A stretch of DNA of 64,000 nucleotides from Dryocola clanedunensis_A (GCA_038405435.1 JBBYHZ010000001.1); one strand, 5' to 3'; shown: positions 28,445-38,547, counted from the first letter of the stretch. A program made the numbers and translations. The notes: generated by a model not told the origin, from the sequence alone.

Positions 28445-28609
28445 ACGCCCCGTCAGGAGCGTCTGGAATGACTGACAAACCTTTTTCGTAGGTCGGATAA
28501 GCAATAGCGTCATCCGACACAACAGCCGTCAATGGTGGATGGCGCTTACGCTTATCCACCCTATTTAACCTTACTTTGTCATCAGTCATAAACGCCCCTG
28601 ACGGGGCGT
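28445..28609. repeat. Large inverted repeat enclosing two REP-type hairpins
   Basis: The segment 28445-28461 pairs with 28593-28609 (16 of 17 positions), and 28468-28475 (ATGACTGA) pairs with 28582-28589 (TCAGTCAT). Between them lie two REP-like palindromes, one near 28490-28520 (GTCGGATAAGC ... CATCCGAC) and one near 28535-28560 (GTGGATGGCG ... CTTATCCAC). The right arm is itself a terminator for the convergent genes. Confidence 0.7.
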
Positions 28610-28613
28610 TTCT
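28590..28613. terminator. Terminator hairpin downstream of hldE / ubiK
   Basis: The stem AAACGCCCC / GGGGCGTTT, with the loop TGAC, is followed by TCTT on the + strand and by A/T-rich sequence on the minus strand. It lies between the convergent ubiK and hldE. Confidence 0.8.
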
Positions 28614-28624
28614 TATTGCATTGC

Positions 28625-30055
28625 TTAAGCTTCGTGGCTTTGGATCTTCTTAATGATGTTCGTCGTTGAACAGCCATCCTCAAAGTTCAGCACCATCACT
28701 TCGCCGCCGTTTGCCCACACTTCTTTGCTGCCGGCAATATCGTCAGGCTTGTAGTCGCCGCCTTTGACCAGCAGGTCCGGCAGTATCTCGCCAATCAGGC
28801 GCTGCGGCGTGTCTTCCTCAAACAGCACTACCCAGTCCACCGCTTCCAGCGCGGAGAGCACGATCATGCGCTGATCCTGCGGGTTCACCGGACGGGTTTC
28901 CCCTTTCAGGCGTCTGGTAGAAGCATCGCTGTTTACCGCCACGATCAGGCGATCGCCCAGCTTACGCGCGTTTGAGAGATAAGAAACATGGCCCGCGTGA
29001 AGGATATCGAACACGCCGTTGGTCATCACGACCTTCTCACCACGTTTGCGAGCCGCTGCCACGGCTACCTTCAGCTCCGCTTCGGTCATGACCCCGAAAC
29101 CGGTATCGGCACGGCCGCGAACGGCGTTTTCCAGCTCGATTGGGGAAACAGTAGAAGTACCAAGTTTACCCACCACGACGCCTGCCGCTGCGTTAGCAAA
29201 ATAGCAGGCTTCTTCCAGCGAGTTGCCCGCCGCAAGCGTAGCCGCCAGCACGCCAATCACCGTGTCCCCTGCCCCCGTCACGTCATACACTTCCTGAGCG
29301 AGGGTCGGCAGATGGAACGGCTCCATGCCAGGCTGAAGCAGGGTCATACCCTGCTCTGAGCGGGTAACCAGCAGCGCGGAAAGATCGTAGTCGGCAATCA
29401 GCTTCATGCCGCGCTCAACCAGTTCGGCATCGGTTTTACATTTACCAACAACAGCTTCAAATTCTGACAGGTTTGGCGTCAGCAGCGTCGCGCCGCGATA
29501 GCGTTCAAAATCGGTGCCTTTCGGGTCAATCAGCACGGGGACGTTGGCCGCGCGAGCCAGGTTAATCATGTCACGAACGCTTGCCAGCGCGCCTTTAGCA
29601 TAATCAGACAGCACCAGCGCGCCGATGTGCGGCAGCGCCTGGCTGATGCGCTCGTGCAGCGGTTCAGGGTCAACCCCTTCAAAACCTTCTTCGAAATCCA
29701 GACGAATCAGCTGCTGGTTGCGGGAAAGGACGCGCAGCTTGGTAATGGTTGGATGGGTCGGAACGGAGACAAAGTCACACTTCACGTTCACACCGGCCAG
29801 CGTCTGGCTCAGAGCACGGGCGGCGTCGTCAATGCCGGTCAGGCCTACTAAGCGGGAATTTGCACCGAGCGATGCAATGTTCATCGCTACGTTCGCCGCA
29901 CCGCCAGGCCGTTCTTCAATGGTATCGACCTTCACAACCGGCACCGGCGCTTCCGGTGAGATACGGCTGGTTGGGCCGTACCAGTAGCGATCCAGCATCA
30001 CATCACCAACGACCATGACGCCTGCGCGGCTGTATTCGGGCAGCGTTACTTTCAT
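28625..30055 (-). CDS. hldE: Bifunctional heptose 7-phosphate kinase / heptose 1-phosphate adenylyltransferase
   Basis: This 476-residue cytoplasmic enzyme of ADP-L-glycero-D-manno-heptose synthesis feeds the LPS inner core. The N-terminal PfkB/ribokinase-type kinase (about 1-320) has RPGGAANVAMN and the catalytic DVTGAGDTVIG. The C-terminal nucleotidyltransferase (about 340-476) has NGVFDILHAGHVSYL. The ATG at 30055 gives the family N-terminus MKVTLPEYS; the long upstream extension is not coding. It lies downstream of glnE. Confidence 0.96.
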   Translation of the reverse strand: MKVTLPEYSRAGVMVVGDVMLDRYWYGPTSRISPEAPVPVVKVDTIEERPGGAANVAMNIASLGANSRLVGLTGIDDAARALSQTLAGVNVKCDFVSVPTHPTITKLRVLSRNQQLIRLDFEEGFEGVDPEPLHERISQALPHIGALVLSDYAKGALASVRDMINLARAANVPVLIDPKGTDFERYRGATLLTPNLSEFEAVVGKCKTDAELVERGMKLIADYDLSALLVTRSEQGMTLLQPGMEPFHLPTLAQEVYDVTGAGDTVIGVLAATLAAGNSLEEACYFANAAAGVVVGKLGTSTVSPIELENAVRGRADTGFGVMTEAELKVAVAAARKRGEKVVMTNGVFDILHAGHVSYLSNARKLGDRLIVAVNSDASTRRLKGETRPVNPQDQRMIVLSALEAVDWVVLFEEDTPQRLIGEILPDLLVKGGDYKPDDIAGSKEVWANGGEVMVLNFEDGCSTTNIIKKIQSHEA

Positions 30056-30104
30056 TCCTGACTCTCCAGAAAGGGTAAAATTTTTGCGCGGGATAATATC
30101 ACAA

Positions 30105-32963
30105 TTACGCTTCCGCGCGCGTTTGCGCCTCGCCCAGCCATGCTTTCCAGCTGCGCTCGACCTGTTCACGCTCGTTCACGAACGCATCCAGCGCCACATT
30201 ACCCGGCAGCTCCTGTAACGCGAGATGGTGTAGCTCATCCCGCAAAGTGACGTAAGCATGCGTCAGCGCCTTCGCTTCGTCATCACCCATGATGTCGTTT
30301 TGCGCCATTAATTCCAGAATGCGCACATTGTCAGACCAGCGCGTCAGTTTTGGGGCCTGCGCCGCATAACGTAAAACCAGGTACTGGGTAATGAACTCTA
30401 TATCCGTGATCCCGCCTTGATCCGCTTTTATATCAAAACGATCGCGATTTTTACCGCCTAAATGTGCGCGCATTTTTTCGCGCATTTCACGGACCTCGGT
30501 CTGTAGCTTTTCGCCTTCGCGCGGGCGACACAGAATCTGCTTACGAATTTCATCAAACTCGCGGTTGAGCTGCGGATCGCCGTAGACGACGCGGGCGCGA
30601 ACCAGCGCCTGATGTTCCCAGGTCCATGCCTCATTCTGCTGATAATCCGCAAAGGATTCGGCGGTGGTCACCAGCATGCCCGCTGCGCCGGACGGGCGCA
30701 GGCGCGCGTCCACCTCGTACAAAATGCCGGAGGATGTACGGGTGCTGAACAGATGAATGATGCGCTGAGCGAGGCGCAGATAGAACTGACGCCCGTCGAT
30801 TTCACGCTCGCCGTCGGTCATGACGTCTGCCGGGCAGTCATGCAGGAAAACAAGATCCAGGTCAGAGCTGTAGCCCAGCTCCCAGCCGCCCAGCTTACCG
30901 TAGCCGATCACGGCAAATCCCCGGCCTTCGCGCTCACGCAGATGTTTCGGCTGCCCAAAGCGCGCCACCATTTGTGTCCAGGCCTGCTGCACTACGGCGT
31001 CGATAATCGCCTCCGCAAGCCAGGTAAGATGGTCGCTGACTTTCATCACCGGCAGCGTGCCCGCGATATCCGCAGCGGCTACGCGCAGCAGCTGCGCCTG
31101 TTTAAACTGGCGCAGGGCCTCCAGCTGCTGCTCTTCATCGTCATCAGGCACGCGCAGCAGATACTGGCGCAGCTCGTCTTTATAAGCGTCCGTGGCCGTC
31201 GGCTGGTAGAGCGTGTTCGGGTCGAGCAGCTCATCCAGCAGCAGCGGGTAGCGCGCCAGCTGACCGGCAATCATCGGCGAGGCGGCGCAGAGGGTGATAA
31301 GGTGTTTCAGCGCGCCGGGATATTCCGTCAGCAGCTCAAGGTAGGTTGTGCGGGTCACAATGCCCAACAGCAGCGGGATAAGCCGTGACAGCGGTAGCGG
31401 CGCATCGTTGCGCGAGCATGCTTCGCACAGCAGGCGCGGCATAAGCTGATCCAGCACCTGTCTGCCGCGCGGGCCAATCGTGCGCTTGTCCGTATCCTGG
31501 CGGAATTCTGCCACCAGCCTGAGCACCTCTACCCGCGCTTCAGGGGTAAGATGACCAAGCACGGCAGTGTCGTCATCGGCATCCAGCGCATCCTGCCAGA
31601 GTTCGCGCCAGGCCTCGGCAATTTTGTCTTCGCCCACCTCAGGCTCGTCGTCGCCAATCAGGTCGTTAAATACCTGACGCACGTCATTCATGTGCCCCTG
31701 CAGGGTGAGCTGTAACGCCTCCCAGTCCGTTTCATTCATGCCCCACGCCAGGCGGGCGCGGCTGAGTTCGTCAGCGGGAAGCGTCTGCGTTTGTTCATCG
31801 TTGATGCTTTGCAGCAGGTTCTCAAGGCGGCGCAGGTAGAGATAGGAAGTACGAAGCTTTTGCGCGTCATCTTCCGGCAACAGATGAAGCTGCTGAATTG
31901 CCTCCAGCGTCGGCAGCAGCGAGCGGGACTGAAGGGACGGCTCGCGCCCACCGCGGATCAGCTGGAACACCTGCACGATAAATTCGGTTTCACGGATGCC
32001 GCCTGCGCCGAGCTTGATGTTATCCGTCAGCCCCCGGCGGCGCACTTCACGGGCAATCATCCCCTTCATGTTGCGCAGCGACTGGATGACGCTGAAGTCG
32101 ATATAGCGGCGGAAGATGAACGGACGCAGCATATTGCGCAGCTCCTGGCTCCACGCGTCGTCCGTGTCGCCCATAATGCGCGCCTTAACCATTGCGTAGC
32201 GTTCCCAGTCTCTTCCTTGTTCCTGGTAATAATCCTCCAGCGCGGCAAAGCTCAGCACCAGCGGGCCGCTGTCGCCAAACGGGCGCAGCCGCATATCCAC
32301 CCGGTAGACGAAGCCGTCCTGCGTGGGCTGGTCGAGCACCTTTATGAGTTTTTGCCCCAGGCGCGTGAAGAACTGCGCGTTGTCTAACTCGCGCCGCCCT
32401 CCCTGCGTAGAGCCGTTTTCCGGCCAGGAGAAAATAAGGTCAATGTCGGAGGAAAAGTTCAGTTCGCCGCCGCCCAGCTTGCCCATGCCGAGGATCATCA
32501 GCGGCTGCGGAACCCCCGCCTGGTTGCACGGCGTGCCCCATTCACGACAGCACGCGTCGTACAGCCAGTTGCGCGCGGCAATAATCAACGTTTCGGCAAG
32601 AACGCTTAGCTGCTGCAGCGACGTTTCCGTCGGCACCTGCCGTAAAGTCTGCGCCCAGGCGATGCGTACCATAATGCGGCGGCGAAACAGGCGCAGCGCT
32701 TTCATCAGCGCCGCTTCGTCATGCACTTCCTGCAGCTCGTTTTGCAGCCAGACAGCGTAATGCTGCCATTCATCCGGCTGTGGTGCCTGTCGTTCAAGCT
32801 CTGCCAGCCAGGCGGGAAAAGCCACCATGCTGTCGCAAACAAAATCACTGAATGCCAGCACGGCCTGCGCCTGTGCGCTCAGCTGCTGGCTTACGATCTC
32901 TTGTGGCAGGCGCGGTAATACCGCCTGCAGGTGCTGCTGTAACAGAAGCGGGTGCGGCATCAT
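30105..32963 (-). CDS. glnE: Glutamine synthetase adenylyltransferase / adenylyl-removing enzyme
   Basis: This 952-residue two-headed enzyme adenylylates or deadenylylates glutamine synthetase in response to PII and glutamine. The N-terminal adenylyl-removing nucleotidyltransferase has GGGELNFSSDIDLIF (about 175) and the C-terminal transferase has GGWELGYSSDLDLVF (about 700). Each is followed by a helical regulatory domain. It lies 21 bp downstream of ygiF, as in E. coli. Confidence 0.96.
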   Translation of the reverse strand: MMPHPLLLQQHLQAVLPRLPQEIVSQQLSAQAQAVLAFSDFVCDSMVAFPAWLAELERQAPQPDEWQHYAVWLQNELQEVHDEAALMKALRLFRRRIMVRIAWAQTLRQVPTETSLQQLSVLAETLIIAARNWLYDACCREWGTPCNQAGVPQPLMILGMGKLGGGELNFSSDIDLIFSWPENGSTQGGRRELDNAQFFTRLGQKLIKVLDQPTQDGFVYRVDMRLRPFGDSGPLVLSFAALEDYYQEQGRDWERYAMVKARIMGDTDDAWSQELRNMLRPFIFRRYIDFSVIQSLRNMKGMIAREVRRRGLTDNIKLGAGGIRETEFIVQVFQLIRGGREPSLQSRSLLPTLEAIQQLHLLPEDDAQKLRTSYLYLRRLENLLQSINDEQTQTLPADELSRARLAWGMNETDWEALQLTLQGHMNDVRQVFNDLIGDDEPEVGEDKIAEAWRELWQDALDADDDTAVLGHLTPEARVEVLRLVAEFRQDTDKRTIGPRGRQVLDQLMPRLLCEACSRNDAPLPLSRLIPLLLGIVTRTTYLELLTEYPGALKHLITLCAASPMIAGQLARYPLLLDELLDPNTLYQPTATDAYKDELRQYLLRVPDDDEEQQLEALRQFKQAQLLRVAAADIAGTLPVMKVSDHLTWLAEAIIDAVVQQAWTQMVARFGQPKHLREREGRGFAVIGYGKLGGWELGYSSDLDLVFLHDCPADVMTDGEREIDGRQFYLRLAQRIIHLFSTRTSSGILYEVDARLRPSGAAGMLVTTAESFADYQQNEAWTWEHQALVRARVVYGDPQLNREFDEIRKQILCRPREGEKLQTEVREMREKMRAHLGGKNRDRFDIKADQGGITDIEFITQYLVLRYAAQAPKLTRWSDNVRILELMAQNDIMGDDEAKALTHAYVTLRDELHHLALQELPGNVALDAFVNEREQVERSWKAWLGEAQTRAEA

Positions 32964-32983
32964 GGTGTTTTCCCTACATACGA

Positions 32984-34282
32984 TTATTTCCCGCTGTGCA
33001 GCCAGAACGGCGCCTGCGAGATGGCCTCATTACGATAGTGTTCGATTTCTACCTGCTGCTTAGTGGTGATGGCGTGACGCAGACCCTGCCAGTTTTCCAG
33101 CCACGGATGGGTGACGGCATCGTCATAAACCCCGGCTAAAATGCGGATTGAGTCGGTTTCACGCGCCAGGCGCGGCAGCTGATCGCCGTAGCTGTCCCCC
33201 AGCGGGCGCTGGAAGGTAGTGCGCAGCTCTGCGGCATGGCGGGAAAGGTGGGTATCCGCAAAGCGCTTGAAGGAGCCGGCAAGCTTGACGCTACCCTTGT
33301 CATCAACAAACTTTTGCCACTGGCGGTTAACCAGCCATTCGATGAGAGCCAGTTTTGCCTGGCTGCTCTCCGCGCTGTAAACCAGTTCTTCTGCTTTACC
33401 GTTCTGCGCCAGCATCGCTTCATAAGCCATCAGCGCCTCACGTAAGTGAGTGCTCGCTTTGCGAGGGATAATTCCGCCAAACAACGCCAGCGCGTGGCGC
33501 ACCAGACCCACTGCATTCTGCACGGCGGCTTTCGCCTGCTTGCTGCCCCGCACCCAGAGCTCTTCGTGGTACTGCCAGTGCTCAAGCGCCATCTCCAGGG
33601 AGCCTTCAAGCCCCTGTTCTACCGTAGCTTTTGGCGCAACGCGCAGCACGGTTAGCGGTTTGATTTCGCGAGCGGCATCGCCCTGTGCCAGATGGTATCC
33701 GCGCGCGGCTTTGCTCAGGCCGCCCTGGCGTAACCCCGGCTGCGCAACCAGCAGCTGTGCCAGTTCGAGGATGGCGGATGTTTCCCCTTCCAGAAGCTCA
33801 AGCTCCAGCTCGCAAAGCGCTTCGCTTAGCTCACCGGCTTTCACATCGCCCAGGTCGAGAGCAAGCTCGATCTTGCTTCCACGGTGAGTAACCACCCACT
33901 TCTCACGAGTGAAGTCCGTGCTGAATAACGGCGTCAGCTCAGCCTGTAATGTGTCGATATTCGTGCCTTCCGGCCAGACTTCCGCAGGTAACAAAGAGAG
34001 GTCCAGCTCGGCCTTGCCGAGTTCGACGTTGTATTCCGGGCGCTGATGAAGCCCGCCGATCGTGCGGCCGGCAATTTTCATCGTCATTTCATACTTGCCG
34101 TCTACCCCGCGAATGCGCAGGCCCATATCGTGACGACGCAGCGTGTTTTCTGCCGTTTCATAATAGATATTAAGCAGTTGGCGAGGTTCGCTATGTTCAC
34201 TTTCAAGGGAATTAAGCGTGGTGCGCACGGCGTCCAGCGCAGCGGGATTTACGATAAATTTGAGTTCGATTTCTTGTGGCAT
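32984..34282 (-). CDS. ygiF: Inorganic triphosphatase YgiF (CYTH-CHAD)
   Basis: This 432-residue protein has an N-terminal CYTH triphosphate tunnel domain (about 1-200; opening EIELKF motif, RIRGVDGKYEMTMK) and a C-terminal helical CHAD domain (about 215-432). E. coli YgiF hydrolyses inorganic tripolyphosphate. It forms an operon with glnE and probably hldE. Confidence 0.94.
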   Translation of the reverse strand: MPQEIELKFIVNPAALDAVRTTLNSLESEHSEPRQLLNIYYETAENTLRRHDMGLRIRGVDGKYEMTMKIAGRTIGGLHQRPEYNVELGKAELDLSLLPAEVWPEGTNIDTLQAELTPLFSTDFTREKWVVTHRGSKIELALDLGDVKAGELSEALCELELELLEGETSAILELAQLLVAQPGLRQGGLSKAARGYHLAQGDAAREIKPLTVLRVAPKATVEQGLEGSLEMALEHWQYHEELWVRGSKQAKAAVQNAVGLVRHALALFGGIIPRKASTHLREALMAYEAMLAQNGKAEELVYSAESSQAKLALIEWLVNRQWQKFVDDKGSVKLAGSFKRFADTHLSRHAAELRTTFQRPLGDSYGDQLPRLARETDSIRILAGVYDDAVTHPWLENWQGLRHAITTKQQVEIEHYRNEAISQAPFWLHSGK

Positions 34283-34545
34283 CGTCTTTTTACTTATAGT
34301 TGCGTCACGCAGGAGCGATGTCCTGGCGAACTTAATAACTTATTGTTGGTCAGTAGATAATATTTTGCCGTAAATTGCCACGCATCGCGCGCAATTTGAT
34401 GGCTGCCGACCCCGTAGACAGGGGACAGACAATGCGGTAGTGGCTAAATTCACACCAGGATGATTCCCATTCAGGTTTACGGATTGCACCGTCAGACTGA
34501 TGCCACTACTATCGTTCCACACTTTATGACAATAATGATGAACTA

Positions 34546-35166
34546 ATGCAGAAATTACGCCTGATTTGCCTTACTTTGCTCTCACTTAGCGTTTCCGTAG
34601 TGGCCCATGCCGATGAAAAACGTTATGTCTCCGACGAATTGAACACCTGGGTTCGTAGTGGCCCCGGTGATAACTATCGCCTGCAAGGTACCGTGAACGC
34701 GGGCGAAGAAGTGACCCTGCTGCAAAACAACGAAGAGAGCAAATACTCTCAGATTCGTGACAGCAAAGGCCGCTCCTCCTGGATCCCTTCCGCGCAGCTG
34801 AGCGCAACCCCAAGCCTGCGCACCCGCGTGCCGGACCTGGAAAAACAGGTTAAAGACCTGACCGACAAGCTCACCAATATCGACACCACCTGGAATCAGC
34901 GCACTGCGGAAATGCAGCAGAAAGTCGCACAGAGTGACGGTGTCATCACTGGCCTTAAAGAAGAAAATCAACAGCTTAAAAACCAGCTGATCGTGGCGCA
35001 AAAGAAAGTTAACGCGGCCAACGTCCAGCTCGATGACAAACAGCGCGCCATCATCATGCAGTGGTTCATGTATGGCGGCGGCGTGCTGGGCGTCGGTCTG
35101 CTGTTCGGTTTACTGCTGCCGCACATGATCCCAAGCCGCAAGAAGAAAGACCGCTGGATGAATTAA
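34546..35166 (+). CDS. ygiM: SH3b-domain membrane protein YgiM
   Basis: This 206-residue protein has a signal peptide (about 1-22), a bacterial SH3 domain (about 25-90; YVSDELNTWVRSGPGDNYRL), a coiled coil (about 95-165) and a C-terminal membrane anchor (about 170-192). A basic tail ends the protein (PSRKKKDRWMN). It is thus a periplasmic, membrane-tethered protein of unknown role. It is followed closely by cca. Confidence 0.92.
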   Translation: MQKLRLICLTLLSLSVSVVAHADEKRYVSDELNTWVRSGPGDNYRLQGTVNAGEEVTLLQNNEESKYSQIRDSKGRSSWIPSAQLSATPSLRTRVPDLEKQVKDLTDKLTNIDTTWNQRTAEMQQKVAQSDGVITGLKEENQQLKNQLIVAQKKVNAANVQLDDKQRAIIMQWFMYGGGVLGVGLLFGLLLPHMIPSRKKKDRWMN

Positions 35167-35232
35167 TCCGCAACCCTGTATCCTACACTTACGTATTATC
35201 CGTAATGTTTAGTCGATGCAGGGGTGTTAAGG

Positions 35233-36474
35233 GTGAAGATTTATCTGGTCGGTGGTGCCGTTCGTGATGGGTTGTTAAAACTACCGGTCAAAGATAAAGA
35301 TTGGGTCGTGGTTGGCGCAACCCCGCAGGAAATGCTGGATGCAGGCTATCAGCAGGTCGGGAAAGATTTCCCGGTGTTTCTGCATCCGCAGTCCCGCGAA
35401 GAGTACGCGCTGGCGCGCACCGAGCGCAAGTCAGGCCAGGGTTATACAGGTTTCACCTGCTATGCCGCGCCTGACGTCACGCTTGAGCAGGATCTGCTGC
35501 GCCGCGATCTCACCATCAATGCCATCGCCCAGGACGAACACGGCGAGCTGGTCGATCCCTACAACGGGCGGGCAGATGTCGAAAAGCGCCTGCTGCGCCA
35601 TGTGTCCCCGGCTTTCAATGAAGATCCGCTTCGCGTGCTGCGCGTGGCGCGTTTTGCCGCACGTTACGCCCACCTGAATTTCCAGATTGCCCCCGAAACC
35701 CTGGCCCTGATGACAAGCATGGCCGAAGGCGGAGAGCTGGCGCACCTGACGCCAGAACGCGTATGGAAGGAAACGGAAAACGCACTCACCTCACGTAATC
35801 CCCAGGTTTATTTCGACGTGCTGCGCAAATGCGGCGCCCTTGCCGTCCTGTTCCCGGAAATTGACGCTCTGTTTGGCGTTCCGGCCCCGGCGAAGTGGCA
35901 CCCGGAAATCGACACCGGCATTCACGTGCTGATGACGCTGGCCATTGCCGCGCAGCTCAGCCCGGAAGTAGACGTGCGTTTTGCCACCCTCTGCCACGAC
36001 CTGGGGAAAGGCCTGACGCCTAAAGAGTTCTGGCCTCGCCACCACGGGCACGGGCCTGCCGGCGTGAAGCTGGTGGAGAATATCTGCCAGCGCATGCGGG
36101 TGCCGAACGAGATCCGCGATCTGGCAAAGCTGGTCGCGGAATATCACGATCTGATCCATACCCTGCCCATCCTCCAGCCAAAAACTATCGTAAAGCTGTT
36201 TGGTACCATCGACGCCTGGCGCAAGCCCCATCGCGTGGAGCAAATCGCTTTAACCAGCGAAGCGGACGCGCGTGGGCGTACGGGATTCGAAGGAAGTGAT
36301 TATCCGCAGGGAAGATTGCTGCGAGCCGCATGGCAGGCCGCGCAGGGCGTGACGAACAAAGAAGTTATCGAGGCGGGTTTCAGCGGCCCGGCTATTCGCG
36401 ATGAGCTGACGAAGCGCCGTATTGAGGCCGTTGCGAAGTGGAAAGCGGAGAGCTGCCCCCAGCCGCAGGGCTGA
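35233..36474 (+). CDS. cca: CCA-adding tRNA nucleotidyltransferase / phosphatase
   Basis: This 413-residue enzyme adds or repairs the CCA end of tRNA. The class II nucleotidyltransferase head has GGAVRDGLL and the metal-binding KDKDWVVVG. The C-terminal HD phosphohydrolase domain has HPEIDTGIHVL and CHDLGKG. I chose the GTG at 35233 because it gives the family start MKIYLVGGAVRD with AGGGGTG about 7 nt upstream; E. coli cca also uses GTG. Confidence 0.95.
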   Translation: MKIYLVGGAVRDGLLKLPVKDKDWVVVGATPQEMLDAGYQQVGKDFPVFLHPQSREEYALARTERKSGQGYTGFTCYAAPDVTLEQDLLRRDLTINAIAQDEHGELVDPYNGRADVEKRLLRHVSPAFNEDPLRVLRVARFAARYAHLNFQIAPETLALMTSMAEGGELAHLTPERVWKETENALTSRNPQVYFDVLRKCGALAVLFPEIDALFGVPAPAKWHPEIDTGIHVLMTLAIAAQLSPEVDVRFATLCHDLGKGLTPKEFWPRHHGHGPAGVKLVENICQRMRVPNEIRDLAKLVAEYHDLIHTLPILQPKTIVKLFGTIDAWRKPHRVEQIALTSEADARGRTGFEGSDYPQGRLLRAAWQAAQGVTNKEVIEAGFSGPAIRDELTKRRIEAVAKWKAESCPQPQG

Positions 36475-36485
36475 GGGCATGCAAA

Positions 36486-37310
36486 TCACATAAAGACGAA
36501 GTAAACCGCCGCCGCCACGAAGAAACGGTAGATGGCGAACGGGATAAACGACATGCGCTTGATGAGCTGCAGGAAAGTTTTAATCGCAATCAGCGCCACC
36601 ACGAAGGCGGTAAAGAAGCCAACGGCAAACATCGGCAGGTCCGCCATCGTCAGGAAGCCAATGCTCTTATAAACGTCCAGTACCGTTGCGCCCATCATCA
36701 TCGGCACCGCGAGCAGGAAAGAGAACTCGGAGGCGGCATAGCGGCTCACGCCCATCAGCATGCCGCCTGAGATTGTCGCTCCGGAGCGGGAGAAGCCCGG
36801 CCAGAGCGCAAGGCACTGGAAACAACCGATGATAAACGCCTGACGATAAGTCATATCGTCAACGCCAACCGCGCGCGGCTCTTTAGGTTTAAGCAGTTCA
36901 GCCGCTATCAGCAGCACGCCGCCAACGACCAGCGCATACATCACGTTTATCGGATTGAACAGCGATTTTATTGTGTCGTGGAAGATAAGCCCCAGCACCA
37001 CGGCAGGCACCATGCCCAACAGAATATGGATTAAGGTCAGGCGACCTTTACCCATCCCTTCATGCTGGACAGGCTTGCGCCCGAAGTGAATGCCTATCAG
37101 GCCAAACAGACGACGCCAGAACATCACCACCACGGCGAGGATCGAACCGAGCTGAATCACGACTTCAAATGTTTTTGCGGTATCACCTTCGAATCCCAGA
37201 AGATGACCAACAATAATCATGTGTCCGGTGGACGAGACAGGTAAAAACTCCGTTAACCCCTCAACCACACCAAGAATCGCGGCTATCGCCAGCGAGTGAA
37301 TATCGCTCAT
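36486..37310 (-). CDS. bacA: Undecaprenyl-diphosphatase BacA/UppP
   Basis: This 274-residue integral membrane enzyme dephosphorylates undecaprenyl diphosphate to recycle the cell-wall lipid carrier and gives low-level bacitracin tolerance. The catalytic repeats are EGLTEFLPVSSTGHMI (near 17) and PGFSRSGATISGGM (near 170). The ATG at 37310 has AGAGGGT upstream. It converges on cca. Confidence 0.96.
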   Translation of the reverse strand: MSDIHSLAIAAILGVVEGLTEFLPVSSTGHMIIVGHLLGFEGDTAKTFEVVIQLGSILAVVVMFWRRLFGLIGIHFGRKPVQHEGMGKGRLTLIHILLGMVPAVVLGLIFHDTIKSLFNPINVMYALVVGGVLLIAAELLKPKEPRAVGVDDMTYRQAFIIGCFQCLALWPGFSRSGATISGGMLMGVSRYAASEFSFLLAVPMMMGATVLDVYKSIGFLTMADLPMFAVGFFTAFVVALIAIKTFLQLIKRMSFIPFAIYRFFVAAAVYFVFM

Positions 37311-37427
37311 TACTAAACCCTCTAACCCCTGAAAAAAGAGACAAAAATGCGGCGATCGCAAAGCGACAGCCGCTAAAGACTACTGGCTAAGACCAGCTTA
37401 GGCACGTTTTGTTTAACGCTGATGAAA

Positions 37428-37796
37428 TTATTTGTTTTCTTTAAGATTAACGCCACGCTCGATGACCACGCCGACGTTTGCCGCCTGGGCTACGGCGCCC
37501 GGTTTGCTGACCTTCAGTCGTATCCAGGGAGAGTTAAATCGGGCTAACAACAGCTGCGCAACTTCTTCTGCGACGCGCTCCACCAGCGCAAATCTACCGC
37601 CTGCGACATGGCTGATCACCGCCTCGCTGACGTCCGCGTAGCTCAGACAGTCATTCACGTCGTCGCTGCTGGCCGCCGCGCGGTTGTCCCACGCCATTTC
37701 GATATCGAAGACCAGCTTCTGATCGATGGTCTGTTCCCAGTCGTAAACACCAATCGTGGTGATTACAGTCAGTTGCTCTATAAATACTATGTCCAT
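37428..37796 (-). CDS. folB: Dihydroneopterin aldolase / epimerase
   Basis: This 122-residue folate-pathway enzyme has the same length as in E. coli. It has the T-fold with GVYDWEQ, the substrate-binding Glu and the catalytic Lys in RLKVSKPGAV. It converts dihydroneopterin to 6-hydroxymethyldihydropterin. The ATG at 37796 (MDIVFIEQ) is preferred to a longer frame that would run into the divergent plsY promoter. Confidence 0.95.
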   Translation of the reverse strand: MDIVFIEQLTVITTIGVYDWEQTIDQKLVFDIEMAWDNRAAASSDDVNDCLSYADVSEAVISHVAGGRFALVERVAEEVAQLLLARFNSPWIRLKVSKPGAVAQAANVGVVIERGVNLKENK

Positions 37797-37903
37797 CACG
37801 CCCCGCCTGGTTTTTAGTGACGCCAGATACCACTTCCGGCGAAATATGCGTATTATCCACAAATGCGAAGAATACAACGACACTTTCAAAATGGAACAGC
37901 GTT

Positions 37904-38521
37904 ATGAGTGCAATCGCGCCTGGCATGATTATCCTCGCGTATCTTTGCGGCTCCATTTCAAGCGCCATTCTGGTTTGCCGACTTGCGGGACTTCCCGACC
38001 CGCGTGAGAACGGCTCCGGCAATCCAGGTGCTACCAATGTCTTACGTATTGGCGGCAAAGGCGCAGCCGTAGCGGTACTGATTTTTGATGTTTTAAAAGG
38101 CATGCTGCCGGTCTGGGCGGCCTACGAACTGGGCGTGACGCCGTTCTGGCTGGGGCTGATTGCTATCGCCGCCTGCCTGGGACACATCTGGCCGGTGTTT
38201 TTCAAATTCCACGGCGGAAAAGGTGTGGCAACCGCGTTCGGTGCTATCGCCCCTATCGGCTTTGATTTAACCGGCGTGATGGCGGGCACCTGGCTGCTTA
38301 CCGTCCTGCTTAGCGGCTACTCCTCGCTGGGCGCAATTGTCAGTGCGCTTATCGCCCCGTTTTACGTCTGGTGGTTCCGGCCGGAATTTACCTTCCCCGT
38401 CGCCATGCTCTCCTGCCTGATCCTGATGCGCCACCACGATAATATTCAGCGCCTGTGGCGCGGCCAGGAAACCAAAATCTGGAAGAAGCTGCGCCGGAAT
38501 AAAGGCGAAAAAAAGGAGTGA
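37904..38521 (+). CDS. plsY: Acyl-phosphate:glycerol-3-phosphate acyltransferase PlsY
   Basis: This 205-residue membrane protein has about five helices and the three PlsY loops: GSISSAILVCRLAGLPDPR, GSGNPGATNVLR and GHIWPVFFKFHGGKGVAT. It acylates glycerol 3-phosphate with acyl phosphate, the first acylation of phospholipid synthesis. The start at 37904 gives the E. coli length. Confidence 0.95.
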   Translation: MSAIAPGMIILAYLCGSISSAILVCRLAGLPDPRENGSGNPGATNVLRIGGKGAAVAVLIFDVLKGMLPVWAAYELGVTPFWLGLIAIAACLGHIWPVFFKFHGGKGVATAFGAIAPIGFDLTGVMAGTWLLTVLLSGYSSLGAIVSALIAPFYVWWFRPEFTFPVAMLSCLILMRHHDNIQRLWRGQETKIWKKLRRNKGEKKE

Positions 38522-38547
38522 TTTCTCACTCCTGATTGATGCTCAGC

